Positions 7,343-16,150 are shown, counted from the first letter of the stretch. The stretch is DNA of 36,431 nt from Candidatus Sericytochromatia bacterium S15B-MN24 CBMW_12 (GCA_002083825.1 DAZV01000025.1:1-36431), one strand, 5' to 3'. Notes: generated by a model not told the origin, from the letters alone. Translations and numbers: made by a program.

Positions 7343-7957
7343 ATGAGGCCCCACGCGGAATACCCCTTCATGGCGGTGGGAATGGTGCGGCTCGTCCAGG
7401 CCTTGCAGGCGCGGATGCTGGCGGCTCGTACCCCGGCGGAGGTCTGCTCCCTGTTCCTCGACCTTTTCCTGCCGCTTTTCGACGCCCAGGGGATGCGGAT
7501 CGCCCTCTCCGAGCGCGCCCGGCGCCATGGACTCGAAGGCGTTCCCTCGCAAGGGTTGCAGGCGGGTGAATTCCACGGCATGAGAAGAATGAGCGTCGCG
7601 TTGCGGGGCGAGGACGCGTCGTTCGGCGACATCGAGCTATACTTCCCGGAGGGGCATCCGGCCCTCGACCCGCCGAATCACGCCTTGCTCGATTTCGCGG
7701 CCGCCCATCTCTCGAGCGTGATCGCGGCCCGGCTCTCGGCGGACGCCATGCTCGAGCGCCTGACCAGGACCGAGCGAAGGGTGCTTGTTCACCTTAATCG
7801 GCCGACTGCGCTGATCCTGGACGAGTTCGGAATCAGCGAGGCGACGTTCCGGACGCACCTGCGGCATCTGTATGGAAAGCTGGGAGTGTCGAGCCGCCAG
7901 GAAGCGCTAAGCTGGATCGCTGACCATCATGAGGCGCTGTCCTGGGTTCAGGCCTGA
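7343..7957 (+). CDS. LuxR-type HTH transcriptional regulator
   Basis: The protein is 204 residues. The C-terminal part (about 140-198) has the LuxR/GerE helix-turn-helix layout: LTRTERRVLVHL, then ISEATFRTHLRHLYGKLGVSSRQEAL, where the T-x-x-THL-x-x-YGKLGV pattern marks the recognition helix. The N-terminal 135 residues resemble a small GAF-like sensor domain (aliphatic strands, DIELYF), but no ligand residues are recognisable. The start is uncertain: neither M1 nor the later M10 and M14 has a strong ribosome site. It is divergent from the NHL lipoprotein pair, so regulating that pair is a reasonable inference. It converges on cdsA with a 22-nt gap. Confidence 0.72.
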   Translation: MRPHAEYPFMAVGMVRLVQALQARMLAARTPAEVCSLFLDLFLPLFDAQGMRIALSERARRHGLEGVPSQGLQAGEFHGMRRMSVALRGEDASFGDIELYFPEGHPALDPPNHALLDFAAAHLSSVIAARLSADAMLERLTRTERRVLVHLNRPTALILDEFGISEATFRTHLRHLYGKLGVSSRQEALSWIADHHEALSWVQA

Positions 7958-7979
7958 GGGCTTCGCATCAGGGCGTTCG

Positions 7980-8873
7980 TCAGGGAACGATGCCCCAGAC
8001 CCCCACGATGTAGAAGTAGACCACGGCGCCCGTCAGCAGGAAGGAGTCGGCTCGATCGAGCACCCCGCCGTGACCCGGGATGATCGAGCCCGAGTCTTTC
8101 TTGCCCGCGTCGCGCTTGAGCAAGGACTCCGACAGGTCGCTCACCTGGGCGATGATGCTGGTGATCACGGCTAAGGCCAGGGCATGCTTCAACGGCAGGT
8201 GAAAGAGCCCCCCGATCGTCAGGCCCACCAGCACGGCGGAGGCGATGCCCCCGAGGCTTCCCTCGATGGTTTTCTTGGGGCTCAGCGGCCCGATGAGCGC
8301 ATGCTTGCCGAAACGTTTGCCCGCCAGGTAGGCGCCCACGTCGGTGGCGAAGATGGTCCCGAAGAAGAGCAGGGTCACCGCCAGTCCGACTTCCGGCAAC
8401 TGTCGCAGGAGCGGAATGTAGGCCGGCAGCCATCCGGCGTAGATGATCCCCAGGAAGGTGGTGGCGACGTCGGAGATCGAGGCGATCTGGGGGCCCTTTA
8501 GGTGGGCGGGATAGGGCTCCCGCCGGAAAGCTTCCAAGAGGTCCCAGTAAGGGAACCAGGGAGCGCCGCGGAGGATCAGGAAAATGAAGGACAGCACGAA
8601 GATAGCCACCAGGAAGGGGGCATGGTAGGTCGTGCCGGTGAAGGCCGAGAGGGCGATGATGGACAGGCAGCTGGTGATTCCGAGGTAGCGCGCGGGATGA
8701 TAGCCCTTGTCCTCGAAGAGGGTGAAGAGCTCCTGGCTCGCGAAGACGGCGAGCGCGAGGATCATCAGGGCCAGCGTCCACTCGGCGTACCAGATGGCCG
8801 CCAGGGCGAGGGCGATGCCGATGACGGAGGTCACCGCGCGCAGGATGAACTTTTTGCGAGGAGTTTCGGTCAT
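7980..8873 (-). CDS. cdsA: Phosphatidate cytidylyltransferase (CDP-diglyceride synthase)
   Basis: The protein is 297 residues. CdsA condenses CTP and phosphatidic acid to CDP-diacylglycerol, the precursor of all phospholipids, in the inner membrane. It has about eight hydrophobic segments and, near the C-terminus, the family signature (S-x-x-KRDAGKKDSG, then PGHGGVLDRADS) with its Asp and Lys/Arg residues. The ATG at 8873 is chosen over upstream in-frame starts because the family begins near here (MTETPRKKFILRAV) and because it overlaps the stop of the preceding small gene as ATGA. That overlap suggests translational coupling and explains the weak ribosome site. It is the last gene of the tsf-pyrH-frr unit. 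Confidence 0.93.
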   Translation of the reverse strand: MTETPRKKFILRAVTSVIGIALALAAIWYAEWTLALMILALAVFASQELFTLFEDKGYHPARYLGITSCLSIIALSAFTGTTYHAPFLVAIFVLSFIFLILRGAPWFPYWDLLEAFRREPYPAHLKGPQIASISDVATTFLGIIYAGWLPAYIPLLRQLPEVGLAVTLLFFGTIFATDVGAYLAGKRFGKHALIGPLSPKKTIEGSLGGIASAVLVGLTIGGLFHLPLKHALALAVITSIIAQVSDLSESLLKRDAGKKDSGSIIPGHGGVLDRADSFLLTGAVVYFYIVGVWGIVP

Positions 8874-9085
8874 GGGGTCGTGAGGTGGTTCATGGTGCGA
8901 GGGACGACGATCAGCTCGAGTTCCGTCCCGCTTTCTCGGACGCGGGCCACCCTCCATTCGGAGGGTGGGGTGAAGCTCTCCGGACGGGGCACGCGCGGCG
9001 GCAAGGCCGGCGACAGGGTGATGGCCCTGCTGCCGGCTTGAAGAAGCGCTTCATCGAGGGGAAGTCCGAGCCAGGGGTGGATGAC
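8870..9085 (-). CDS. Small protein between frr and cdsA, non-canonical start, PASTA-like pattern
   Basis: A frame of about 70 codons fills the gap between frr and cdsA and ends in TGA overlapping the cdsA ATG (ATGA, 8870-8873). Its product is protein-like rather than random: PWLGLPLDEALLQAGSRAI, a Pro-rich middle, then WRVARVRESGTELELIVVP. The G-x-PL-x-EAL and RVxRVR-x-x-G-x-x-ELxV pattern recalls short PASTA-like hypothetical proteins of Gram-positive bacteria. No ATG, GTG or TTG is in a usable place: after the GGAGG at the end of frr the first codons in frame are GTC (9085) and ATC (9082). Initiation from ATC or GTC, or at an internal TTG/GTG giving about 44 residues, is possible. The exact start is unknown. 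Confidence 0.5.
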   Translation of the reverse strand, partial: VIHPWLGLPLDEALLQAGSRAITLSPALPPRVPRPESFTPPSEWRVARVRESGTELELIVVPRTMNHLTTP

Positions 9086-9639
9086 TAGACCTCCATGATT
9101 TCGGCCTCCTTGGAGGCCAATGACTTGTCCAGCTCCGCGACGTAGCGATCGGTCAGCTTCTGGAGCTGCTCTTGCATGCGCTTGGAGTCGTCCTGGGTGA
9201 TCTCGGACTTCTTTTCGGCGGCCTTGACCCGGTCCACCTCGTCGCGACGGATGTTGCGGATGGCGACCTTGCCCTCTTCGGCTTCCTTCTTCGCGATCTT
9301 GGCGAGCTCCTTGCGGCGCTCCTGGGTCGGGGGGGGGAAGACGATGCGCAGGTTCTGGCCGTCGGAATTGGGGTTCAGGCCGAGGTCCGACTTGAGGATG
9401 GCCTTCTCGATGGCCGAGAGGGCGGTCCGATCGAACGGCGTGATCTGGAGGGTTCGCGCGTCGGGAACCGAGATCGAGGCCAGGCTCTTGATGGGGGTGC
9501 TGGAGCCGTAATAGTCGACATCCACCCGATCGAGCAGGGCTGGCGCCGCGCGGCCGGTCCTGAGGGAGGCGAACTCCTGCATGACGCGGGCGATCGCCTT
9601 CTTCATCTTCTCTTCGGCTTCGGGCATGACGTTAAGCAT
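9085..9639 (-). CDS. frr: Ribosome recycling factor
   Basis: The protein is 184 residues, the usual RRF length. RRF splits the 70S ribosome after termination together with EF-G. Hallmarks include [26 protein letters not shown], the [14 protein letters not shown] region, and the C-terminal helix [25 protein letters not shown]. The ATG at 9639 overlaps the end of pyrH by 8 nt; a second in-frame ATG is at 9627. AGGAGG lies 11 nt upstream. Order pyrH-frr is conserved in most bacteria. Confidence 0.96.
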   Translation of the reverse strand: MLNVMPEAEEKMKKAIARVMQEFASLRTGRAAPALLDRVDVDYYGSSTPIKSLASISVPDARTLQITPFDRTALSAIEKAILKSDLGLNPNSDGQNLRIVFPPPTQERRKELAKIAKKEAEEGKVAIRNIRRDEVDRVKAAEKKSEITQDDSKRMQEQLQKLTDRYVAELDKSLASKEAEIMEV

Positions 9640-10363
9640 GGATGGGTTCGCCTCCTACGAGCGTGCCGATGGGTTCTCCGTGGATGACCTTCGCGATGTT
9701 GCCGGGGCTTCCCAGATCGAAGACGATGATGGGCAGGTGGTTCTCCCGGCAGAGGGAGAACGCGGTGGCGTCCATGACCTTGAGGTCCTTGGACAGGGCT
9801 TCGGTGAAGGTCAGCGTCTGAAACTTGACGGCGTTGGGGTTTTTCTTGGGGTCGGAATCGTAGATCCCGTCAACCTTGGTGGCCTTGAGCAGGACTTCGG
9901 CGCCGATCTCCGCGGCGCGCAGGGCGGCGGCGGTATCGGTGGTGAAGAAGGGATTGCCGGTGCCGGCGGCGAAGATCACGACGCGTCCCTTCTCGAGGTG
10001 GCGCATGGCCCGGCGCTTGATGAAGGGTTCGGCGATTTCGCGCATCTCGATGGCGGAGAGGACCCGGGTCACGACCCCGGCATTCTCGAGGCCGTCCTGC
10101 AGGGCCAGGGAGTTCATGACCGTGGCCAGCATGCCCATGTAGTCGGCGGTCGAGCGATCCATGCCGGCGGCCGAGGCGGCGAGACCGCGGAAGATGTTGC
10201 CGCCGCCCACCACCAGGGCGAGTTCGACGCCTTGATCGATGAGTTCCTTCACTTCCTGGGCGATCGCGTTGATCACCTGGGGATCGATGCCGTAGCCTGA
10301 ATCTCCCATGAGGGCCTCACCACTGAGCTTGAGCAGGATGCGGCGGTACTTGAGGCCTTCCAA
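9632..10363 (-). CDS. pyrH: Uridylate kinase (UMP kinase)
   Basis: The protein is 243 residues. It phosphorylates UMP to UDP in pyrimidine nucleotide synthesis and belongs to the amino-acid-kinase fold. Family motifs are visible: [44 protein letters not shown] and [15 protein letters not shown]. The start is a TTG at 10363, 6 nt after GAGAGGAG. Two hairpins lie between it and tsf, and its 3' end overlaps frr by 8 nt. Confidence 0.95.
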   Translation of the reverse strand: MEGLKYRRILLKLSGEALMGDSGYGIDPQVINAIAQEVKELIDQGVELALVVGGGNIFRGLAASAAGMDRSTADYMGMLATVMNSLALQDGLENAGVVTRVLSAIEMREIAEPFIKRRAMRHLEKGRVVIFAAGTGNPFFTTDTAAALRAAEIGAEVLLKATKVDGIYDSDPKKNPNAVKFQTLTFTEALSKDLKVMDATAFSLCRENHLPIIVFDLGSPGNIAKVIHGEPIGTLVGGEPIHA

Positions 10364-10391
10364 TCGGGTCTCCTCTCTGAGCAGTTCGAGC

Positions 10392-10458
10392 GGGAAGGCG
10401 GTCTCGTCCGAATATCAGACGGCCTTCCTGGAACTGTCCCCCGGCCTGAGGCCGGGGG
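10392..10458 (-). repeat. Two hairpins in the tsf-pyrH gap
   Basis: Reading from tsf to pyrH, the first stem is CCCCCGGCC/GGCCGGGGG (10438-10458, 3-nt loop). The second pairs a GGAAGGC...GTC arm (about 10392-10402) with GAC...GCCTTCC (about 10417-10428). Neither has a T-run, so they look more like a processing or partial attenuation site than a full terminator. pyrH would otherwise lack its own promoter. Confidence 0.45.
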
Positions 10459-10469
10459 AGCGGGGTTTC

Positions 10470-11414
10470 TTACTTCTGGCCCATCTGCGCCATGACTTCG
10501 GCGGCGAAGTCTTCTTGGGGCTTCTCGATGCCCTCGCCGAGCACGTAGCGGGTGAAGCGAAGGACGGTGAGAGTCGCGTTCAGCGCGGTGCCCCGAGCGC
10601 GGAGCATGTCCGAGACGGTCTGCGAGGGGTCCTTGATGTAGCTTTGCTCCAGGAGACAGACCTGCTCGAAGTACTTGTTGATCCGGCCTTCGACGATCTT
10701 GGCGCGGACGGCCTCGGGCTTGGACTTGATGTCTTCCTGTTCGGCCAGGATCTTGCGCTCGGCTTCGGTCTGAGCGGCGGGCACCTCGTCGCGGCGGACG
10801 AAGGTGGGGTTGGAGGCCGCGACCTGCATGGCGACGTCGCGGGCGAGGTCGCGGGCTTCGGGGGACGCCGACAGGTCCTTGTCGGAGACGAGTTCGACGA
10901 GCACGCCGATCTTGCCGCCCAGGTGGATGTAGGATCCGACGAGGTTGTTGCCCTCGGCCTGGAAGCGCACGAAGCGACGGAAGTCGATCTTCTCGCCGAT
11001 CTTGGCGACCTTCTGGTTGAGAACGTCGTTGACGGTGATCGACGCATCGGAAATGAAGGGCTGGTTCAGGAGGTCTTCCCCGGTGCCGGCGAGCTTCTCG
11101 GCTTTCGCGGCGGAATGATGGGCGAGATCGTTGACCAGGTCGACGAACTCGGGGTTGCGGGCGACGAAGTCGGTTTCGCAGTTGACTTCGACCAAGGCGC
11201 CTACCTTGCCGTCCTCGCTGATGTAAGAGCCAACCAGGCCTTCACTCGCGATCCGTCCGGCCTTTTTGGCGGCGGCGGCGAGGCCCTTCTTGCGAAGGTA
11301 ATCGACAGCCTGCTCCATGTCGCCTCCGACCTCGGTCAGGGCCTTCTTGCAGTCCATCATGCCGGCGCCGGTCTTCTCACGAAGTTCCTTGACGAGCGAT
11401 GCCGTAATCTCCAC
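10470..11414 (-). CDS. tsf: Translation elongation factor Ts
   Basis: The protein is 314 residues. EF-Ts exchanges GDP for GTP on EF-Tu. It has the N-terminal UBA-like domain (LVKELREKTGAGMMDCKKAL, then GGDMEQAVDYLRKKGL) and the core signature NCETDFVARN. The start is GTG at 11414 with AAGGAGG 6 nt upstream. In most bacteria tsf follows rpsB directly; here a separate gene with its own terminator lies between them and tsf has its own promoter. Confidence 0.95.
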   Translation of the reverse strand: MEITASLVKELREKTGAGMMDCKKALTEVGGDMEQAVDYLRKKGLAAAAKKAGRIASEGLVGSYISEDGKVGALVEVNCETDFVARNPEFVDLVNDLAHHSAAKAEKLAGTGEDLLNQPFISDASITVNDVLNQKVAKIGEKIDFRRFVRFQAEGNNLVGSYIHLGGKIGVLVELVSDKDLSASPEARDLARDVAMQVAASNPTFVRRDEVPAAQTEAERKILAEQEDIKSKPEAVRAKIVEGRINKYFEQVCLLEQSYIKDPSQTVSDMLRARGTALNATLTVLRFTRYVLGEGIEKPQEDFAAEVMAQMGQK

Positions 11415-11449
11415 GGGTATCCTCCTTAACGACGAGCTAATTCCAGCTT

Positions 11450-11478
11450 ATTATACCGCCTCTTCGCGTCGCGATAAA
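11450..11478 (-). promoter_or_regulatory. Promoter of the tsf-pyrH-frr-cdsA unit
   Basis: A perfect -10 TATAAT (11450-11455 on the minus strand) lies 17 nt from a weak -35 TTTATC (11473-11478), about 40 nt before the tsf GTG. Confidence 0.65.
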
Positions 11479-11486
11479 GCGCTGAG

Positions 11487-11520
11487 CAAAAAAGAAGCGG
11501 CGGCCCGAAGGACCGCCGCT
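11487..11520 (-). terminator. Terminator of the VWD-like gene
   Basis: On the minus strand an 8-bp GC stem (AGCGGCGG/CCGCCGCT, extendable across the TCC-TTCG-GG loop region) is followed by TCTTTTTT, 22 nt after the stop codon at 11543. It separates this gene from tsf. Confidence 0.8.
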
Positions 11521-11542
11521 GGCGAAACAGGGAATTGAGTGG

Positions 11543-12610
11543 CTACAGGATGCCTTCGCCGGCCTGGGTTTTCCACTCTTGGGCGAAGGCCTCGGGGGTT
11601 TTCCAGAGGCGTCCGTCATTCATGTCGAGGGTGGTGGTGCCATTGACGGCGATCGCCTCCCCGTCGCGGCCCCGAGTGTCGTTCTTGGCGTCGTCGTCCG
11701 CGTCCAGGCTTCCCAGGAGGCCGTGGACCGAGCCCGCGGGGCGCTTCTCCGAGAGGGTGACGTCGGCATTGAGGTACTCGACGCCTGCAGCGTTCTTGAA
11801 GCGCTTGACGGTGATTTCGTCGCCGTCCGCTCCGGCGATCTTGATCTGGTTGGTCTTGGGATCGTAGCTCACCTTGCCTCCATCCGGCAGGGTGATCCCA
11901 TGGGCGGCGAATTTCAGGTCGTACTTCTGGCCGTTGACCGTCATGCTTCCGGGGCCGTTCCCGTCGTTGGTGTCGATGGCGATCTTGTTGTTGCCGAGCT
12001 GGAAACCCATTCCGGTGTTGTACTTGCGGCCGTCCTTGGTCTTGGAGATTTCCTGTTCCATCATGAAGTCGCCGCCGGCGCTCTTGAGGGAGACGTACTT
12101 GCCGGGCTCATGCACGCCGAACCAGAGGCCGTCGCCGGTGCGAACGAGCGGGTCTCCCTGGGTCTTGAAGGTGCGACCCGAGGCGGGGATGGGTTCCGGG
12201 TCGGGCTTTGGCTCCGGCTTGGGTTGCGCCACGACGGGTTCGGGCTGGGGCTGCGCCACGATCGGCTGGGGCAGCGGCTGCACGATGAAGGGTTGGGGCT
12301 GCGCCACAGTGGGTTCGGGGTCGGGCGGGGCCATGTTGCCGAGGAAATCCAGGACCTTGTCGAACCATGAGTCGTCTTGGGGGGCCTGGGCGACCTCAGC
12401 GGGGCGGGTCCCGCCGGCGACGGTGGTGGTGTCGATGGGAGGGGCTGGGATCTCGGGCATCTCCCAGATTTCGGTCTTTACCTCCGGGGCCTTGGGGACG
12501 TCGCTGGGCATCTCCCAAAGTTGGGTCTTGGGAACCTCCTTGGAATCTCCCAGTGGCGCAGTGAGGTTGGTTTTCGGGGTGTAGACGACGTTTGCCCAGA
12601 CTTCAGCCAT
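11543..12610 (-). CDS. von Willebrand factor D-like protein with Pro-Gln-rich linker
   Basis: The protein is 355 residues. ATG at 12610 follows an AAGGAG site; the in-frame start 72 nt upstream has no such site. Residues 1-60 carry a duplicated motif (K-T-x-x-WEMP, twice). Residues 105-160 are a Pro/Gln/Val/Glu-rich linker (repeated VAQPQP). From about 165 a VWD-like domain follows: GDPLVRTGDGLWFGVHEPG, YVSLKSAGGDFMMEQE, SMTVNGQKYDL, GKVSYD, then GSVHGLLGSLDADDDAKND, the closing GLLG-x-x-DxDxxND pattern of VWD and similar calcium-binding modules. No signal peptide is seen, which is odd for a VWD protein. It stands between rpsB and tsf with its own terminator. Its function is unknown. Confidence 0.8.
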   Translation of the reverse strand: MAEVWANVVYTPKTNLTAPLGDSKEVPKTQLWEMPSDVPKAPEVKTEIWEMPEIPAPPIDTTTVAGGTRPAEVAQAPQDDSWFDKVLDFLGNMAPPDPEPTVAQPQPFIVQPLPQPIVAQPQPEPVVAQPKPEPKPDPEPIPASGRTFKTQGDPLVRTGDGLWFGVHEPGKYVSLKSAGGDFMMEQEISKTKDGRKYNTGMGFQLGNNKIAIDTNDGNGPGSMTVNGQKYDLKFAAHGITLPDGGKVSYDPKTNQIKIAGADGDEITVKRFKNAAGVEYLNADVTLSEKRPAGSVHGLLGSLDADDDAKNDTRGRDGEAIAVNGTTTLDMNDGRLWKTPEAFAQEWKTQAGEGIL

Positions 12611-12721
12611 GGTGATTCTCCTTGCTCGATCGGATGCTGTTCTTCTTGTTCCCTCGGGGGCGGCGGGAGTGACGTGATTCAACGGAGGCTTAACGGAGAT
12701 TTGACGCGGGTGCGAGGGAAG

Positions 12722-12765
12722 GAAAAGAAAAGGAAACGCGGGGGGCGCAATCGCCCCCCGCGTTT
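12722..12765 (-). terminator. Terminator of rpsB
   Basis: On the minus strand, a perfect 14-bp stem (AAACGCGGGGGGCG arms, 4-nt loop) is followed by the T-rich run CCTTTTCTTTTCC, 18 nt after the rpsB stop. Confidence 0.85.
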
Positions 12766-12783
12766 CGGGATGGAAGGATGGAT

Positions 12784-13527
12784 TTAGACGGCGGCGGGGG
12801 CTTCGGCCTTGGGGGCCGCGGCTTCCTTCTTGGCGTGCTGCTCGCCCTGCTTGCCTTCGAGGATGGCGTCGGCCATCTTTCCGGCGATCAGCTTGACGGC
12901 GCGGATGGCGTCGTCGTTGCCGGGGATGATGTAGTCGATCTCATCGGGGTCGCAGTTGGTGTCGACGATGGCGACGATGGGGATGCCCAGCTTGCGGGCT
13001 TCCTTGATGGCGAGGTGCTCCTTCTTGGTGTCGACGACGAAGAGCACGTCGGGGCGGCGGTTGGGGAGATTCTTGACGCCGCCGAGGAGCCGTTCGAGCT
13101 TGCCGATTTCCTTTTCGAGAAGGATGACTTCCTTCTTGGGGAGCCGTTCGAAGGTTCCGTCCTGGCGCTGGATTTCGAGCTCACGGAGGCGGTTGATCCG
13201 CTTCTGGATGGTGGGGAAGTTGGTGAGCATGCCGCCCAGCCAGCGCTGGTTGACGAAGAACATGTTGGCGCGTTCGGCTTCTTCGCGGACGGTCTCGGCG
13301 GCCTGCTTCTTGGTGCCGACGAAGAGGATGTTCTTGCCTTCGGCGACGGCGCCGCGCAGGAATTCGTAGGCGCGGTCGAGGTAGCGCGAGGTCTTGGCGA
13401 GATCGATGATGTAGATGCCGTTGCGCTCGGCGAAGATGTAGGGCTTCATCTTGGGGTTCCAGCGTTGGGTCTGGTGACCGAAGTGGACGCCGGCCTCCAA
13501 GAGGCTTTTCATGGGAACGACGGGCAT
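12784..13527 (-). CDS. rpsB: 30S ribosomal protein S2
   Basis: The protein is 247 residues, the usual length. S2 is a late-assembling small-subunit protein. It shows the conserved start [22 protein letters not shown] (short of the first five residues), [32 protein letters not shown] and [19 protein letters not shown] short Ala/Lys/Glu tail follows. The ATG at 13527 has AAGGAGG 7 nt upstream; the longer in-frame extension lacks any family similarity. A strong terminator closes it. Confidence 0.96.
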   Translation of the reverse strand: MPVVPMKSLLEAGVHFGHQTQRWNPKMKPYIFAERNGIYIIDLAKTSRYLDRAYEFLRGAVAEGKNILFVGTKKQAAETVREEAERANMFFVNQRWLGGMLTNFPTIQKRINRLRELEIQRQDGTFERLPKKEVILLEKEIGKLERLLGGVKNLPNRRPDVLFVVDTKKEHLAIKEARKLGIPIVAIVDTNCDPDEIDYIIPGNDDAIRAVKLIAGKMADAILEGKQGEQHAKKEAAAPKAEAPAAV

Positions 13528-13900
13528 GGGTAGTCCTCCTTGATAGGGTGAATGGGTTGTTCCGCCGCTACCATCTTCTTCCGCGGGGTCAGGGGGACTG
13601 TCCCCAACACCCCCCGAACGGAATCCGGATAGCGTGTGTAGTCCGGGCCCGGCCCGGCGTGGCAGACAAAGGAAGAGTTTACCATGGGCGGGGGGCGGGA
13701 TCAAGCCGGAAAAGCTGGCGGTCGAGCAAACGCTGCGGCGGGTTCGGCGGGTTCCGGTCGGGGTTCCGGGGGCCCCGTGGTGGTCTTTGAGGTGGTGATG
13801 GCCGTCATTGACCGGCGGGGGTAAACGAGGTAGGGTAACGGGGTTCCGTTCGATCGAGGGGTTGAGGGTCGGGCGGCTGATCATGAGAAAGGAAACCCGC
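13528..13900. other. 373-nt intergenic region between divergent rpsB and hypothetical gene
   Basis: It holds the rpsB leader, which on the minus strand includes GGGGACAGTCCCC, able to form a short hairpin (13589-13601 region), and a GC-rich CCGGGC-rich palindromic patch. No convincing rpsB promoter was found. A 46-codon ATG frame at 13683 has an AGGAAGAG site but a low-complexity product and is not called. Confidence 0.4.
13808..13836 (+). promoter_or_regulatory. Possible promoter for the gene at 13901
   Basis: TTGACC (13808-13813) and TAGGGT (13831-13836) are exactly 17 nt apart, 65 nt upstream of the ATG. The -10 box is a poor match. Confidence 0.4.
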
Positions 13901-14314
13901 ATGCCGACGGTTCAGACGATTCTTTTCGAGAACGTGGAGATCGACGTCTCCAACAACAAGCAGTTGTTCATTCATCCGATTCATCGGGTGGTGGCCGAGG
14001 AGTTTCCGATTCCCATTTCGTTTGCGATTCTGAGCTGCGGCTACGACTTGCCGGCGGCCCCGTATTCCTGCAAGCACACGCTTTTGAGTGACGATCGCAA
14101 GACCGAGTTGATAGCTTATCAGCACGAGACGATAGCGATCCCGACGGCGGGCGGCGGGATGGGTTTCCGGACGACCTTCGAGAACGTGGAGATCCCGGCA
14201 CCGGGGCGTTACTGGGTTCGAACCGAGCTTTCGGGCGGAATCAAGGGCGACGAGGTGGTCTTGCGGGTCGAGGAGAAGAAGAAGGGCGCGCCCAAGCTCA
14301 ACCTGCGGGCTTAA
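13901..14314 (+). CDS. Hypothetical beta-rich protein (DUF6941-like pattern)
   Basis: The protein is 137 residues. ATG at 13901 follows GAAAGGAAA; an in-frame ATG at 13883 is an alternative with no site. No signal peptide. The sequence alternates hydrophobic and polar residues as a beta-sandwich would: [70 protein letters not shown], ending in a Lys/Glu-rich tail. The sequence resembles small DUF6941-type proteins of unknown function, but the match is judged by eye only. Transcription is probably from the weak promoter upstream. Confidence 0.6.
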   Translation: MPTVQTILFENVEIDVSNNKQLFIHPIHRVVAEEFPIPISFAILSCGYDLPAAPYSCKHTLLSDDRKTELIAYQHETIAIPTAGGGMGFRTTFENVEIPAPGRYWVRTELSGGIKGDEVVLRVEEKKKGAPKLNLRA

Positions 14315-14866
14315 CGTTGGATTAAGTCGCCTCGCCTTCGCACCCGGGGGTGGTCTTTCGGGCGGTCAGGGGCGAGGAGTGGCTGACAGCGGGCTTTAAG
14401 CTGGTTGGATCGGGTTCCGGATTCCGGGAGAGGATTCCGGTGCAAAAGGGAGAATTCGCCGCTCCAAGGAAAATTTAACCCAATCTTTCTCTGTGGTGCT
14501 CCCTCATGGGCTAGACTGGAGGGCAGGATCGGCGGGTGATCTCCCTTGGATGAGGCAACGGTCCGGATTGGGGGCCGCGCGGCGAACCCTTGCTTGTGTT
14601 AAGCATCACGGCAACCCCTGCGCAACAATCAGACAATGATGGCGTGCTAGGGTCGTGCTAGGCTCGAAGAACGTCGAAGAACGTCCAGGATCGTCGAGGA
14701 AGATCGTCTCGAAACCGAGGGATAGGCCCGCGGAGAGACCTTTCCGGAGAGGGTCCGAGAACGCCGCAAAAGACGATGCGATGATGCAAAAAATGATGCA
14801 AACGATGCAAGTGACGGAACCCGAACGCAGCAGCCCCCCGGACTATGGGTCAGGCACGAGGAGGAA
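14315..14866 (+). other. 552-nt intergenic region upstream of murA with short direct repeats
   Basis: No convincing gene was found on either strand. Direct repeats are visible: CGTGCTAGG at 14643-14651 and 14654-14662; GAAGAACGTC at 14666-14675 and 14676-14685; GATGCAA at 14783-14789, 14795-14801 and 14804-14810. A long structured 5' leader or an unrecognised RNA is possible. The murA ribosome site (GGAGG, 14856-14863 area) closes the region. Confidence 0.4.
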
Positions 14867-16150
14867 ATGGGCTTGGACAAGCTGGTAATCCAGGGCGGGA
14901 AGCCCCTGCACGGAAAGGTCCCCATCAGCGGCGCCAAGAACTCGGCCTTGGTGCTGTTGGCAGGCGCGCTACTGGCTCCCGGGGAATCCGTGATCACCAA
15001 CGTGCCCAACCTGGCGGACGTCGGGGTGATCTCCGAGGTCCTGGCGCGGATCGGCGTCAGGGTCATGATGGACCTGACCACCCACACGATCCGGGTGGAT
15101 GCGACGGATCTCACCGATACCCCTCCTCCCTACGATCTGGTCACCAAGATGAGGGCTTCCTTCTTCGTGCTGGGACCCATCCTGGCCCGCCTGGGCTATG
15201 CGCGGATTCCCCTGCCCGGCGGCTGCTCGATCGGATCTCGCCCGGTGGACCTCCACCTCAAGGGCCTGCGCTCGCTCGGGGCCAAGGTCATCATCGAACA
15301 CGGCTACGTCGAGGCCCAGGCCGACAAGCTCATCGGCGGGCCGGTCTACCTGGACTACCCCTCGGTCGGCGCTACCGAGACCATCATGATGGCCGCCTGC
15401 CTCGCCGAGGGCACGACCGTCATCGATAACTGCGCCCAGGAACCCGAAATCGTCGACCTCGCGGAGATGCTCATCAAGATGGGCGCCCGCATCGTCGGTG
15501 CCGGCACCCAGACCATCACCGTCGAAGGCGTCAGCCAGCTCCACGGCACCGTTCACGACTGCATCCCCGACCGGATCGAGGCCGGCACCTTCATGGTCGC
15601 CGCCGCCGTCACCCGCAGCCGCCTCACCCTCACCAAGGTCCGCGCCGACCACATGCAAGCCGTCATCAGCAAGCTGCAAGAAGCCGGCGTCGGGATCTGC
15701 GTCGAGCCCAACGGCGACATCACCGTCGACGGCACCGGCGAGTTCCACCCCATCGACCTTCGCACCCAACCCTTCCCCGGCTTCCCCACCGACCTCCAGA
15801 GCCAGTTCATGACCTTGCTCGCCCTGGTTCCCGGCACCAGCATGGTCACCGAGACGGTCTTCGAAAACCGCTTCATGCACGTCGACGAACTTCAGCGCAT
15901 GGGAGCCAACATCAAGACCGAGGGCAACTGTGCCGTCATCCAGGGCGTCGAGGCCCTCACCGGCGCCCCCGTCAAGGCCACCGACCTCCGCGCCGGCGCC
16001 GCCATGATCCTTGCCGGACTCGCCGCCCGCGGCGAAACCACCATCGGCAGCATTCACCACATCGACCGTGGCTACGAGGACATCGTCGGCAAGCTCAGCG
16101 CCGTCGGTGCCCAGATCAGCCGCGCCCAGCGCAAAGAGGTCCTCGTCTAG
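14867..16150 (+). CDS. murA: UDP-N-acetylglucosamine 1-carboxyvinyltransferase
   Basis: The protein is 427 residues. MurA transfers enolpyruvate from PEP to UDP-GlcNAc, the first step of peptidoglycan synthesis, in the cytosol. It has the catalytic Lys/Asn pair ([10 protein letters not shown]24-N25) and the active-site Cys in [15 protein letters not shown] (C120), so it should be fosfomycin-sensitive rather than the Asp variant. Other family motifs are [14 protein letters not shown] and [14 protein letters not shown] at 14867 follows GGAGGAA by 4 nt. The glycosidase gene starts 1 nt after its stop, so the two are probably co-transcribed. Confidence 0.96.
   Translation: MGLDKLVIQGGKPLHGKVPISGAKNSALVLLAGALLAPGESVITNVPNLADVGVISEVLARIGVRVMMDLTTHTIRVDATDLTDTPPPYDLVTKMRASFFVLGPILARLGYARIPLPGGCSIGSRPVDLHLKGLRSLGAKVIIEHGYVEAQADKLIGGPVYLDYPSVGATETIMMAACLAEGTTVIDNCAQEPEIVDLAEMLIKMGARIVGAGTQTITVEGVSQLHGTVHDCIPDRIEAGTFMVAAAVTRSRLTLTKVRADHMQAVISKLQEAGVGICVEPNGDITVDGTGEFHPIDLRTQPFPGFPTDLQSQFMTLLALVPGTSMVTETVFENRFMHVDELQRMGANIKTEGNCAVIQGVEALTGAPVKATDLRAGAAMILAGLAARGETTIGSIHHIDRGYEDIVGKLSAVGAQISRAQRKEVLV

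Noticed and set aside
13683..13823. A 46-codon ATG frame upstream of the gene at 13901
   Set aside because: It has an AGGAAGAG site, but the product is Gly/Ala/Ser low complexity with no visible structure.
14460..14640. A possible 6S or other regulatory RNA upstream of murA
   Set aside because: No known consensus or long stem could be traced by eye, so only the region is described.
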